A stretch of 64,000 nt of DNA from Mycteria americana (taxonomy: Eukaryota > Chordata > Aves > Ciconiiformes > Ciconiidae): assembly GCF_035582795.1 (NCBI RefSeq), contig NC_134367.1, forward strand, positions 4,156,501 to 4,220,500. Reading direction: 5' to 3'. This document shows, one piece after another, positions 45,469-58,834 of this stretch; positions within the stretch are counted from its first letter, which is position 1; each line of letters starts with the position of its first letter. The position numbers were made by a program, and so were the translations under genes. A model generated the notes under the pieces. The model was not told where the DNA came from. It worked only from the letters and a program-made list of their open reading frames with translations, and ran no database searches.

Positions 45469-48400
45469 TAAGGGCTCTTTAAAGATGAATTTTAAAAGAC
45501 ATAAACAGGGGACACAATGAAAAGAGACAATGGAGCTATGTGAAAGGCAAGAAAAGAGTAGGAGGGAAAAAAAAAGTAATTTCTGCAGCTGTGCCAGCAT
45601 CAGGGGTGCACCCTCCCGCAGGAGGTCCAGGCTGCTATGCCTGTGCCAGAATCAGGCATTTAGCAGGAAGAAAAGTCCCACAGTTCTGCATCCTGCTCAC
45701 AGAGGAAGACATTGATCCAAAAGTCCGTGAGAACAACACAAGTGTGGGACTCACGTAACAAGGCAGCCTTGAGGTCGCACCTCCAACGAACTCGGGCATG
45801 TTCCTGATGTTTGGACAACAGCTGAATGGTGATATCTGAGCATAGTACTGGACTAACATCTTCAGAAGCTCATGTAGCCACCCAAATGTTATTTAGCCAG
45901 TGAGGAAGATCAGCTAAGGGTATCTGGTAGATGGAGTGTCTGAAAAAGGTCATTTCCATGGAGTCATGGGTGGTGGGATTGCATGTGGGCTTTGGCAACG
46001 CTGCTGGCCTGAAAGTGCAAGGGCTTAATCTACCTGGACACAGGCTGTCCTGTTCAACCACCTAGCCCTGGAGGACCCCCTTTCTGCCCATAGCTTGCCT
46101 GGCACCATCCACAAGTGTCTTGGGGGATGGAGACAGAGGCGAAAATAAACAACCCCTGCGGTCAGACCACCCCACAGCTCTACAGAGCCCTGTGGATGCC
46201 CTAAGCCTGACATTGCCTGGAAATCACAGCCACAGACAGAAGGCAGAAGAATCTGATGAACAAAGGAGGGCAAGGTCCTTCAGGGTGCTTCCACTGTTCC
46301 TAACCCTGTACCAACAAACTAAGTGTGGGTTCTTCCGTGACTGCCGTTCTCACTTATCTGATGAACATAGACCTAAGGGCAGTAGAAATTGATGTCTCCC
46401 ATGTCCCAAAACTCCTGGCGTGTCACCCATGAGTTGAGTGAGCAGAAGATTTCATTGGTAGCTGTCCTCCAGATGTCGCTGCCTCACTGTTGTTTAGTGC
46501 CCTTGGCTCTTCCAAACACAAATAAGCAAGGGGAGCACCCAAAGGCAGGGGAGATGTGGACCAAATGCACATAGCTGTGACATGGGGAAAACATTGCAGC
46601 TGGAACCTGTACATGCCAAATCCTGTACGTGCTGGGTGCATTCGCTCCGCTGCGATAGCTGCTGAACCAAGGGCAAGTTTTATACCACCACTCTGTCTCT
46701 GTAATGTGATTTTTCTGTCCCTTTAACTTCTCTGAATGGAAAGAAACTCAGGTATTTCCTTTTGCAGATCTTCCACAGCTGAAAAAAACCCAATATAGTA
46801 CAGGTTTCTAGATGCTTTTGCTGGGAGTGCTAGCACACTCTTGAAAGAATGGGATCTGGTGAGAAGTATTATTCTGGTATACTTCTGGTTAGAAGTATTA
46901 TTTTCACTGCAGCCAATGGGAACAGTTTTTACATTTCATAAAAAATGTTGAGATTTACAATTATTCTCACTCTTCAACTGGCTGAACTTTTAAGACTTTT
47001 TAAAGTCTTTTTTTTTTTTTAAAAGCAGGAGTGACTTGAGTCACAATATAGGCAAGAGCTGGCTGGTGATGAGGTTTAATCAAAGGAACAGTTTACCAGG
47101 CAGTAGAAATCAATGTCTCCCATGCAAGGGAATTTGTCGTAGGTTACTTAATAATCAAATTATTTAATAATCTTGAGGCTTTTTGAATTTTTCTAGTTAA
47201 AACACTCTACCTTGCATAAACAAGGAATTTTTGAGGCCATATCAGATAGGGAAGTGTGAGGGAGAAAGGCTTAAAAATATTCGATGAAGTTGTAAATCCT
47301 CGTAACAAATGCTCTCTTGAATATATCTTTATTTTCCAATGAAAATCCAGTTCTCAGAAAATTGCGATCAGTCCTATTGAGGTCCATTATACAAAAGAGT
47401 TTACTCTAAATATTGACATACTGTGAGCTTGACCAGAGGAGGACATGAAGCCTGTGAGCACAAGCCCAACTTTCCTGAGTTGTGACCCCTGCTCACAGCA
47501 CTAGATTGGGTCCAGCTCTGGATTTTCTGTGTCTGGTGAAAATAATTACGGATACTTTAAATATGTTGTCATTTTTTCTGGCTGTATAAGCATCGGTGCC
47601 ACTTCGGTGTCACCGGGCTATGCTCACTTCTAGCACGATCCCATGACTGCACTGAAGTTTCATTTTCATTTCCCTCCACCCTGTTGACTCAAGACTCAGC
47701 GTCTAAGTTGAGGACAAGGTCGCATCTCCCTGTTAGTGATCAAGGTAAGGTCATTTTTGTTCCGCTGGACCTTTTTTAAGGATAAAGATCCTCCTGTTTG
47801 TGGAGGAAGGCTAACTCCGAGGCACCGGTTCCAATAACAGGGTCTTAAGCCTCTTTTTCCCTCAGTACCTGAATCACCAATGAAGCGGCTGCTGGAGAAG
47901 TGATGGAGTCTATTAAGATCTAAATCGCAAGCTTTGGGTCTCTTGTTTTCTCTGGTCAGGCCTCTCCCTGGAGACTCTCATCCCTATCCCTATTTACATC
48001 TAAGGCTCACCCCTGCCTTAGTGCAGAGCAGGATGGAGGTGCCACGGCTGTGACTGCCGGTCATCCATGGGGTGTCCCAATCTTCAGTGTGTGGATGAAT
48101 TTCTATAAATATCTTCAGCAATGACATGGAAAAAGAAGTAAAGAGTGGAATCTCCTGGTTTGCAATTTTTATTTCAGATACTTAAAAGCTGTGCCAGTTG
48201 CAAGGAACTTCATAAAATGGAGTGAGTATGAAAATAGATTATGGAAGTGCTTCAGTACATTACATCTAGGGGAAAATAACCCAGACCGTCACACTGGACT
48301 CACAGTTACAACCCAGGAAAGATATCTTGAGGTTTGCAGACAGCAAACTTGTCGACCTTGCTGCCATGGGAGGCTGTGAAGACAGACAGTACCAGCAAGG

Positions 48401-48742
48401 TCAAAAGGTCTAGACATAGATGGCCCAATAGGGCATTGCTCTGTTCTTATGTTATAATGTGAGGTCAAGGTTGCCCCAGCAGAGAGTTGTTGGGGTTTAT
48501 TTCTTTCCCAATATATATATTTTGGTGATAGCATGTGGCTGATATCAGGAGGCAGAACGGCTTTCAGATAATACACTGATATCTTTAAAATGAGACCATA
48601 AACCAGATGTGGTATGAGATGGATTATCTGCCAAGACATCCACAAGAAATATTTCTTTGAAATGATTTCAGGGCAAAACGTCAATAAAAAGGACTCAAAG
48701 CAATTTCTTATATCTACCTCTCTTGCAATCCCCAAACCTGAA

Positions 48743-48764
48743 AACACACACACACACACACACA
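48743..48764. repeat. (CA)n microsatellite
   Basis: About 11 perfect CA units. Confidence 0.95.
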
Positions 48765-51700
48765 CTCATGGTTGCACCTTTCTCTTAGATAGGTTTTTTT
48801 TGAGCCAAAAGGGTCTAATTTTTTTATTCCACTATTTCAACCAAATCTTCAAATCTCTTTGTGACACCAGGTTCAAGACCTGCATTCATAATGATTTTTT
48901 TTAACCTCTCTTTTCTATTTTTCAGTTGTTTTTCCAGGTGCAGACCCAGCATATACTCCTGAGTGAAAATCAAGTTGTCTCCTTAGGAACTGGACAAATG
49001 TCAGAACAAAGTCCAGAAAGACCTAGGCAGAGCACAAGGACCACCCTTGTGAGCAGCCACCAATGCTGATAGTGAGGTGCAATCAAGAGTAAAGTCTTTA
49101 AATGGATAAATGTCTAAATGAGAGGGATACAGGTAGAGCTCATCAGTGTGAAGGTAACTCTTCTTCTAATAGTATTCCTTGCTCTATCACAGTTCACTGA
49201 GTTTTCAAAGCCCCAGAAGCCTGCCAGACACTTTTCATGCCTTGTGGTTGCAGTAAAGAAGTCATTATGTGAATTTCTCCTGAGAAAGAAAGTGCCACGA
49301 TGCAGCTGGAGCACATGACCCTGCTCAGCACATCATTCCCCTTCTCCCAAGGTCGATAGAGGAATAATACCAAAGAGTTCTTTTCCTTACAGCATCTCAG
49401 ATGTATTGGCGTCCCCTGGGACAACAAGAGCATTGCCACCATTCATACATTAATTCTTACAATACCCCTGGGAAGGAGGAGAGAGAAAACCTTCTCCTGG
49501 TTTTACCAACATGGGGATGGAAAGTCTTTCTTGGGAACAGGCTGTTGAAGCAAGGAATCAAATTTCTGTCTTTGGAGGCTCCACTTGTGGCTCACCATGC
49601 CACCCCTGAAAGGCTCTGCCCTGACCAACCTTCTGTGAGATCTTAGGCAAGTCATCTCATATGAAAGTTAGGAAAGGCTGTGCAGAGTTGTTCCACATCT
49701 ACGCCAGGGTCCTGTCTCTTAGAGAGGTCCAGATGTCCACAGAAAAGATTAAGAAAAAGACAGGCAGAGCCTCATATTTTCCTTGATACACTCTCTGAGC
49801 TTCCCCTTGACACTTACTTCCAGAAATGGGATGGGTTTGTGTGTTTACCACCCTTCCAGGGTGTTTGCCTGGGAATTTGCCTGATCATTTTCAAATACAC
49901 AAACTGCCAGAAAGAGGACTGTGAGCAATTTTTCTCGTTGCTCAGGAGAGAAAAGGACACACAGATGATGGTGCCAGAGTAGCTCAGATACCTCTTCTGT
50001 CACTGTCCCCAATGATTTAAATTTCCTGTAAGGATCAATTAGTTGCACAATTACCGAGAAAGCGAGGTTCAGCTGCCACTGAATCATGTGCAATACTTTA
50101 ACAAGACTCAGCAGATTCCTGGCTGCTCTCCCCTCCTCTGCCTGCTTCTCTGTGTGCCTCTATTTCCCTTTCCAGTTGGTGACTTCCCACTAGGGGAAGG
50201 GCTTGTCCAGGTACCAGATGGGGTACAACAGAGACTACCAAATTCCAGTGCAAAGGAAATCATGATTAACAAGGCACGGAGAGCTGTCTATAAAAATCTC
50301 ACTGTTCCAGCCTACAGTACATTTATTTACATGTTTACACCAGGAAAAAAAGGCAAAATCCACTGTTTATCCATTTCCCCAGCAGGGTGAGCTCCCTAGT
50401 TTATAGAGCCGAAGAAAGGCAGGGGGAAAGCCATGCAGATGCAGCGTACCTGGGTAACTTTTATTCCCCCATCTGAAAGAGCTGACAGACCTGGCAGACC
50501 TTCTCACCTTGCTATTATCAGTATTCTTCTCATAGGTGCCTGATCTCATGGCCATGTTGTTCTCTCAGCACACCCTTTTCACAAGGTTTGTGCCAGTGGA
50601 AGATGAACAACTCTTTCTTAGCCTTTTGTGCATGGAAAATCAACCAAATTTTCTTGCCTTTGTATGAACTTTTCCCTGGGATTTTGTCACTTATGTAAGA
50701 ACAGGAGCTGGCTGCCAGATGGGATTTAGTGCCACAGCTTGCTTGCTTGCTTCCTTCCCTCCTTCCTTTATGCTTCTGAGATTTTAAATCATATTCCTGT
50801 GCTCAAAACTGTTCTTGCAACTAAATCACTATGCAAGACCTATGTCCTTTATACTGGTGAAATGGCTGATCAATGAAAGAACTGTTGTAATCAAAAGGGC
50901 CAATTAGTTTGTAGGGGAAAAGCCAGTGGTTTCACTTATTTGTGGTGTGATTGCAACAGCTTTGGTTCAAATACTATACAAGCATAACTGATGAGTGTTT
51001 TGGGCAGGAGGAGTGAGTGGAGGGGAAGGGGAGAGGGAACGGCTCTATCTACCCTCTCCTGTGAGAACATCCATAGCGAAATTCCCTGGGGCAGCATCGT
51101 GTCCATGTTGGCAAGTAAACCAGCGTAGGGGCAGAGGTACAGGACCATGTGCCTAGAATATCAGCTAACCTGGACACAATTTGGGCCCAGGCCAACTAAC
51201 ACCGACCCAAACTATTCCTGGGCACAGCTGGGGATTGGCATGGGCCAGGGACCATTCCCAATAGATAGTTTTAATTCAGCCACCTTATTCTGGAGGGTGA
51301 AAGAGTTTAAAAGTATGGATGTGGTCAGCCATCCTAGTTGCCTTAGGAATGGTCCCCGTCATGTTTAGTTGCATGGCTGACACAACTCTCCTTCCCGTCC
51401 ATCCTCTGACAACTTCCTTCCACCCACTGTTGGACTGGCTCCACTGTCACCCATCACCAGACTCCATCAGCACACGGGAAGGTATGCCAAAATAACTTCT
51501 GGCATACCAAAATTTCCCTGTTCGTCATCTATCCTTCTGCCCCAACCCAATGGAAGCCGTTAAACAGAAAAGAAAGCCCAGATTTTAAGGCCAAATATGT
51601 ACCTATTCACAATCAGCTTCAGATGATCTGTCTAGGCCACCAGAGGACTCTACCTTGCAGGTCCTACCTAAAGAGCAGTGATCTGTAGGGTTTGCCTGTG

Positions 51701-53847
51701 AAGAGGTGACACATTTTTGCATTGATAAGGAGTTAAGCTTTTTGCTATGTTTTTATAATTCCTTACCAAGGCCAAACCTTTACATATGCTCTTTGAACCA
51801 ACACCCACAAAACCATACACAGTGCCCCTCTGAAGGGCTGGAGATAACGGTGAAGGGTGGGTGAAACTGTGTTTTACACCCCCAGCAAAGATGTGGGCGT
51901 GAAAAGTGTACAGAGGACTCTTGAGAAACACAGCCCATAACTCTGCTAGAAAGTCTTGGCCTTTCCAAAGGTCATTTGCCTGGCAGTGTCTGGCTCATTA
52001 CCCAGGAGGAATCCCGCCCTGGGGCGGGGGGGGTTGAGGTGCTGCCATTAAAGGCATGTTTTCCCCGCAAAGTCATGCACAGGGGAATGGGAGCTATTAG
52101 CTGTGGGTGGCTCTGTGGAGACCTTTATGCAGAAGGCTGGAAGTGACCCTCTTAGCTGCTGCGGAGTTGGGTCCCGGCAAACAGCCTTGAGCATTTTGTT
52201 AACTTCAGCAGATGAAAATCAGGTTGGCTTATGCCCTATCGGTGTGTCTGTGAACAAGGGAGTTAAAAAATTAACAGCTCAGTGGCTTCCCTTTCCTTTT
52301 CAGGGACTCTTTCAGGCTGGCCTCTGCAGATGTTGCAGTATCAGTCCTGCTGCCAGCTAAGACTGGACCAAGCCTCATCCCCCAGCATGGGGACAAGAGT
52401 GGTGGGGAAACACCATCCGTGGATGAGGAGATGAAATAAGGAGAGACGCAGAGAGCAGATTTACATGGTGCTGCCAGTGGCTCACCTGATAGGTGCTTAT
52501 CTGTCCTTATCCTCAAGGAGATATTTAAGGGACACAGACAGCAGGTATCAAGGAGACACTTAGTGTCCCGTCTCTGACCTCTAAGAAACGGCATAGTCAT
52601 ATATTGAGGTGTTTTCAACCCACAAAGGGCACAGTTCCAGCAAGAAAATTAACTGAAACTTGTCTTAAACTGAAATTGGGAAGCAAATATTTTGGCGATG
52701 CAAGCACAAGGAAAGAGCTCTTGGTCCCCAGCCAGGCACTGCCCCTTCTCTTCCCATCTCCAGGAGACATAGCCCACCGGCTGGTAGAAAGCAAATACCA
52801 AATTCACCTCCAGCCCCTGCGTGCATTACACAATGCACTGATTAGTTCATTGGAAATTGATTACGTATTTGATTACGTCATGGTTTACATAACCGGGTTT
52901 TGCCTGTGATATTGACCTCAGAAGACGTGAGCTGCTTTCCAGAGGGCTAGAAATGAAGAACTAAGTAAATTGAAGTAACTAGGTGTTTATTATAAGGGAG
53001 TCCTCCAGGTGGCTTGTTTTCTTTGTTCTTTAAAGGGTTGTATTTCAAGGCATCTTTTATAACTCCATGGACATATTTTGTTTGTTAGATTGGTGATACA
53101 TTTGCTTTTAGTATTACCCCCCACCATGTGTCATGTGTCCAAGCAGAGCTCTGTAATGGTTGACTTCCAACGTGGGATTTAGATGTCACTTGCAAGCACC
53201 TAATCACTGTGACAGGCATGGGGAGAAAACTCTGTGGAATTCCAAACCTTAGCCAGGACACCGATCTGTGTAGAAAATAGTTGTCTTAATCCCAAATTGT
53301 TTATAGCACAGGAAAGATTGCTAGCAGCAGGACAAAGAGGTGTTCAAGACAGCTGAGCTATGGGTAGAGGGAAGGGAGGTGGTTGCTCGAGCACCTTGTT
53401 AAAGACTCATTTGCAATTGGTGCAAAACCAGACAAATATGGATACCTGTAATATGATTAGTTGCAAATACAGACTGGAAAGCTATGCTTCTGTACTCCTA
53501 ACAGTGCCTTTCGCTAGGTCCTGAGATCCTATGGCATGGTGTGACCATACCCTATTGTGCAACTGTCTTAGCCTCCAAAACAAGGTTACCACACCGGACT
53601 GCCTACTGGAATAGTTCCTAGCCAGGACTAATCATTGAAACAGCCCAGTAATTTTTGGCAGAGAGCTAGCAGAGGCCAAAACTGCCAGGGCTGTTCTAAT
53701 AATTTAATATTATGGATGATCAAGTTTCAGTGATCATGTCCTGGCACTTTTTAATCTGTTTGTAGAGACACAGAGAGGTCAGGTGAATTACCGTTCAGAC
53801 TCTACTACCTGTGTTAGCTACAACTTGACAGGTTATAATGAGATTTT

Positions 53848-53882
53848 GGATGTAGCAGACACAATGGATGTAGCAGACACAT
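53848..53882. repeat. 18-bp tandem duplication
   Basis: GGATGTAGCAGACACAAT is followed at once by GGATGTAGCAGACACAT. Confidence 0.85.
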
Positions 53883-56800
53883 GTCTATTACACATGAAAA
53901 CAAGCATGCATATGCGGGTGAAGGTCAATGCCACACTGAGCTGTCTGATATATATATGACTCCAATTCTTGTTGCTGCAACATTAGCAGCTTCCTACCTA
54001 ACAAGAGCCATGGGAGCTCCAGTGATTTTATTTTTGATGATGACAGTACCAGAGTCAAGAGAAATCCACCCAATACACCACAGGAGTAGCCATTTTGGTG
54101 CTGCACAGAGAGAAGCATGTAGACACTGCTCACCGTCTAATGAAAACACTTCTGGTGTTTCAGTTCATAGCCAACTGCACAGTAATTCTTCAAAATTAAA
54201 GCTTCTGTGCTATTTCATCTGATACCATCCACACAGAAGCTTCAGCCCCTTCCAGGAAAAGCATCACTCCAGCAACATTAGCGCCCTGTGACAGATCAGG
54301 AAACTCATCATGCAAGACCAGAGAAGTACTAGTCTTTTCTCCATAACATACAGGAGATCCTGCCTCCCAGCCTTCCTCTCAAACACTGATTATTATTTAA
54401 TGTTGATTCACTGTATGGATTGCAACGTGAGGCCACGTGCAATTGAGATCAAAGCAACCAAGGGCAGGTAATCATTGACTAGGTTCCCAGACCTCAGCAT
54501 TGCAGCATCCCTGAACCTTACATGCACAGAGGCTCTGCAGCCTCCTCTTCTGCCCACCTCAGATGTGTGCCTTTTCAGTGATGTTAGCAAGTCTCTTGCA
54601 CATCAGGATTCCTTAACTGCTCTTTGCTGTACTTTTCTTCCTCTAAAAGGTTTAAGGAGTTTCTCTAACAGAGGGCCATTCTAGCTCTCACAAGCACAGT
54701 GAGGACTGATAGAAGAACAGAGGTGAAACATGACTGATGGTCTTTGCTTTGAGCCTTGTGCACCCATTTAGCCCACGTGAAATGGCATAAACCACTCTAC
54801 TGACAAGTCACAGGTAGGAATATTTTGCAGAAGAGCCAAGTGTATCTATTAGAGGATTTCCACTAATATAGCTCCATGGATGAAGCAACATCAGCCCTCA
54901 TGTTCCCATTCTCATTGTGCCCTTAGGAAGATGATGCCAAAGGATACCCCATGGGATGGCAAGTTAATAAATGGACGTGGCAGTGGTTGAGACTACACAT
55001 GGATTTGCAGACTGATTGGTCTGAGCTGCTCCTTCCCTGAACTATGAGTGATATGCCCATGTGTCAAGAGATGTAAGATGCAATGGAGAAGCAAGTTGGA
55101 TGCCAGCTTCTCCAAGAGAGGTGCAAAGAGTGCAACATCTCTTACCACCAGGCATCTGCAGTCAGCTGCGGGAGAGAACCACCCCATTACTTACACTGCA
55201 AAGAAAAGAGCTGTAAATTTGATTGACATTGATTTCCCACATAGAAAACTGTAAAAGCAGACTAGACAGCTACAAAAGTAGGAAAACCCAAATGTCTTTG
55301 TTAAAATTGCCCTGTGCGTACACGATAATGGTGATAAAATGAATGTAAGATTTCAGTCTATGTTTTTTTATCTTGTTTGCTAAAACTTGGAAGCATCAGA
55401 CAAAGCGCACAATTAAAGAACATACTATTATCATAATTAACTTATTGGTGACTAATGGAAGATAAAGCACTGCAAACGTAAATCACTCTGCATGTATAGT
55501 AAGGATTCATGCCATAATTAGGAAAGCCGGGAGAATACTGAAGTATGTGCTAACATGAACTTGGTTTTCGTGGGACGTAAGCATATGCTTTCATAAATAA
55601 CCATGTGCCTATGCGGTTTTAAAGGCATACTTATAGTTAAAATGGCAAAATCAAGTCTTACCAGTGTACAAATATATGCACCCCATTATAAATAACCATT
55701 CTCAAAAGTATAATAGTTTTTAAACTCTAAAAAACGCTCTTCTCCACATTTTATTAGCCATTAGCAGTTAAGTTGTGCTTGAGAGAACTTCTTTGAGAAA
55801 ATGTTGATGCTGAAAGCAATCTACACCGTATATGATGCTTATTATGAACTTTTATGGGAGGCAGTTTGTCAACCAAGAAGGGAAGAAGAGAAGAAACATG
55901 TTTGCCTTGCAGGAGACCGAGAAATCTCCTCAGTCATTGTGTGCTCCTTTATCTATCAGAAGGAGGCAATGTTTGCAAGGGCTGGCCCCACTCAGCATTT
56001 CAGATTTTGCTTGCAATATCACCTTTGGAAAGCTGTGCTGCTAAGGCAAAATTCAGCAAAATTGGATTGCAAACATCGAAACATAAATATCTATTCATAC
56101 CTTACAGATTTACAAAATAGAGAGAAATAATGGGAGCACCATTCTGAGATATTGTGTCCTTCACGACCATCCAGAGATCTCCGTTTGCTGATGTACCAAG
56201 TTCTTCTTTGGAAAGAGCTGTTGGAGCGCAGGTAAGGGATCTTCTGCTATTATAAGCTGGCCATCTCTTCCTGACCTCAAAGGCAAAATTAAATGTCTTT
56301 TGAGTGTCATGCGTGTCTTCCCTTTCTCTCATTTGCTGTTCTCATGGAATCTTTTATGTCTTATTTGCATTGCAGTATTCTTGCATAAGGTGCTTTAAGT
56401 AAAGTCCTCCTAACACCTATTTGCTTAGAGAGCTTGATTTCTCTGGGGTAGGTACCTACAACACCTTGAGTTCCCAGCTCATGTCTGGAAGTTAACATTC
56501 AACAGAGATCTCCAGGAGTCCTTCCTGGCCCTGACTGCCATGGGACACAGCTCCATGCATGCTGTCATGTTTCAGACCCAGGTCACTGCTGTGCTGCACA
56601 AATTGCTCTGCTCTTCAGGCGTTTTACACAAGTTTGGCCTGGTTTTAAGCAACCAGCTTGCACCTATCTGTTTTTCCTAGGAGCCAAAGTCATGGAATTT
56701 TCCTATTCCTCTGAATGCCATTTTCAGTCTGCCTGTGTTAGCAGGGCTTAAAATGTTGCTCACTTTCCTAGAGGGCTGCTTTCCTTCTGCAAGAAATAAG

Positions 56801-58727
56801 GTTGTTCAGCAAAATCTATGAATGCTATGGCAATTTGCATCACTGCAATTTAAACAATTTGACTCTGATAATAGATTTCTAGTGTTCCACAGGTGGGAAA
56901 GAGTACAGCCCTGAAAGCGAGCGGAGCTTGTTCAAATACTGCACGTGACAGCAAAGAGTAGTCACCACCTTCCCCAGTGCCACATTCTGATTTTATTTGG
57001 GGAAAACCTGACTCCTCCCTAACATGAACTTCTTCAGGGAGCAATGAGTGCTCAAAAAACACACTTCTGTGTGCAAAACATCACAACACTTGTCCTGTCT
57101 AAATGAAAGGCAGATGGGGGAAATACATATTTCAATGGGTCTTCATAAAAACAAAAGGGTTTTGTTTCCTGGTTTCTTCACATTCATGTTGCAGGTCAGG
57201 TGTCTGTCTCTCTGTCAGGGTGTCCCACTGACAACTCACTGAAAGAGAAAAGCGAGGAGTGACAAATCAGCTCTCCTCTCTATTAGAAATGGGGAAAGCT
57301 GGAGAGTTGCTAGCAAAAAAAGAGATAATTTCCAAGGCAAGGGTACAAAAAAGAACATTCTGAAGCACTTGGCATTTGCTGGTTAATTAGATTTTATGGG
57401 TGGAAGAGGGAAGGAAATCAGTGTTTTTCTTACTGTTATTCACTGCATAAACACTTAAGTAACTCACATTGTTGCTACTTTCCCAGTCGCTTAAGCTTGC
57501 CTGTTAGTATGTAGATTAAACATAAACATAGGTAATGTTTCATCCTACTAATAATTCTTAGAACAAAAATACCATTAACTCCCAGTTAAATATAATAAAC
57601 GAGGTAATAAGGAAGCAAACTGCTGAACCAGAATGCCAGAGCTAGGAACTGCCAAAATGTCTGGGCTTTGACAGAGATTAACCTGTTTATTATGTGTGGC
57701 AGTATTTGGGGAAAAGGGATGATTCCCATGGGTGACATCTACAAGCCAGGATTTCGTGAAGAAGAACCTTCAGTGTTTTGATCCCCTAACCAACGCTTCT
57801 CAGAAAATTTACAGCCACAGGGATCATGCTCTGAAGTGAAGCCCAAGAAGACATCGGACTTCAAGGTACTATGTCTGCCCAGCCTTTTCAGCCGAACTCA
57901 GTCTTTCAAAAATCGATCACAGGTCTGCACCTCACATGCTGCAAACTCAGCTCTGCCAGGGCTAAAATTAGCCACTGGAAGCTCCTCCAGGAACTCAGAA
58001 TTGGTTGTTACCGTTTCACTTTGAATCTGGAAATCACCTTGTCTTTGCTGGAAGGAGAGCCATCACACCCGTAATCACAATACAATTTCATAAATTCTTA
58101 TAGAATCAGCCCATTCTCCCAACCTTTTGGGCCAATACGAGGAGAAACAAAAAGGGGACATCAAAAGCTGCTAAGAATGCAAAGAACTCAAGGGGGCATA
58201 TAAGTGAGAGCTAAAGGAGGGAGAGAGTTTTGTGTCAGCCCTCTGTAGTGGGTGAGGATGTCCGGAAACCTGTTTAAAAAGTGACAAAGCAAAGTTGCAT
58301 CGAGTCAAATGTTTCCCAATGCTTTCCTCTGCCTTTGACATCATCCACCTGGTGACAGGGATGGGGAGATGGAGACAAAATGTTATGTGACTTGTTAGTG
58401 AGTGACGGACCCAGGGTCAACACCGGGACCAGATTCCAACAGTGACTGACTCCCGAGTCCTCTGCCTGACCCATCCCCATGCCTGTTTTGGAAACAGGTC
58501 TGCAAAAGCCATGTGAATTGGTGCAGCTCAGTGGGGCTTGGCTGATGGTCACATTATATAACTGACACGGTCAGTGGAAATTCACCCTTGGGGATTGCAA
58601 CATGTTCGTTGCACATTTCGTTGCAACCTGCGATAAGGGGGATAACCAGCCTGCTTTCCAGAAGGTTGGTTGCAGTTACTTATTGACAAAGCACTCAGCC
58701 GTCAAACTTGCACAATCCCACGGGCCC

Positions 58728-58735
58728 TATAAATA
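58728..58735 (+). promoter_or_regulatory. TATA box of AvBD10
   Basis: TATAAATA in the context GGGCCCTATAAATACC, 107 bp before the AvBD10 ATG. The predicted leader of about 75 bases runs straight into the signal exon, with no convincing non-coding first exon between. Confidence 0.6.
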
Positions 58736-58834
58736 CCAGGTACCTTTCTGAGCCTCTTCCTCAAACAAACTTCATCCTCCGTTGATCTCTCAGGTGCTTT
58801 GCACGGGCACACAGTCCACAACCAACTGGCAGCC

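Larger units (their letters stand above)
45474..58727. other. Gene-poor interval before AvBD10
   Basis: About 13.3 kb with no gene I can support on either strand. It holds a (CA)n microsatellite at 48743-48764, an 18-bp tandem duplication at 53848-53882 and a 26-bp sequence that recurs at about 46377 and 47099. Open frames of up to about 160 codons have no recognisable domain and mostly overlap others. An exon of a distant gene or a non-coding RNA could still be hidden here. Confidence 0.5.

Noticed and set aside
49118-49318. Signal-like hydrophobic stretch (VKVTLLLIVFLALSQ) as a possible defensin first exon
   Set aside because: No donor site in the right phase, no TATA box at the usual spacing and no six-cysteine exon downstream.
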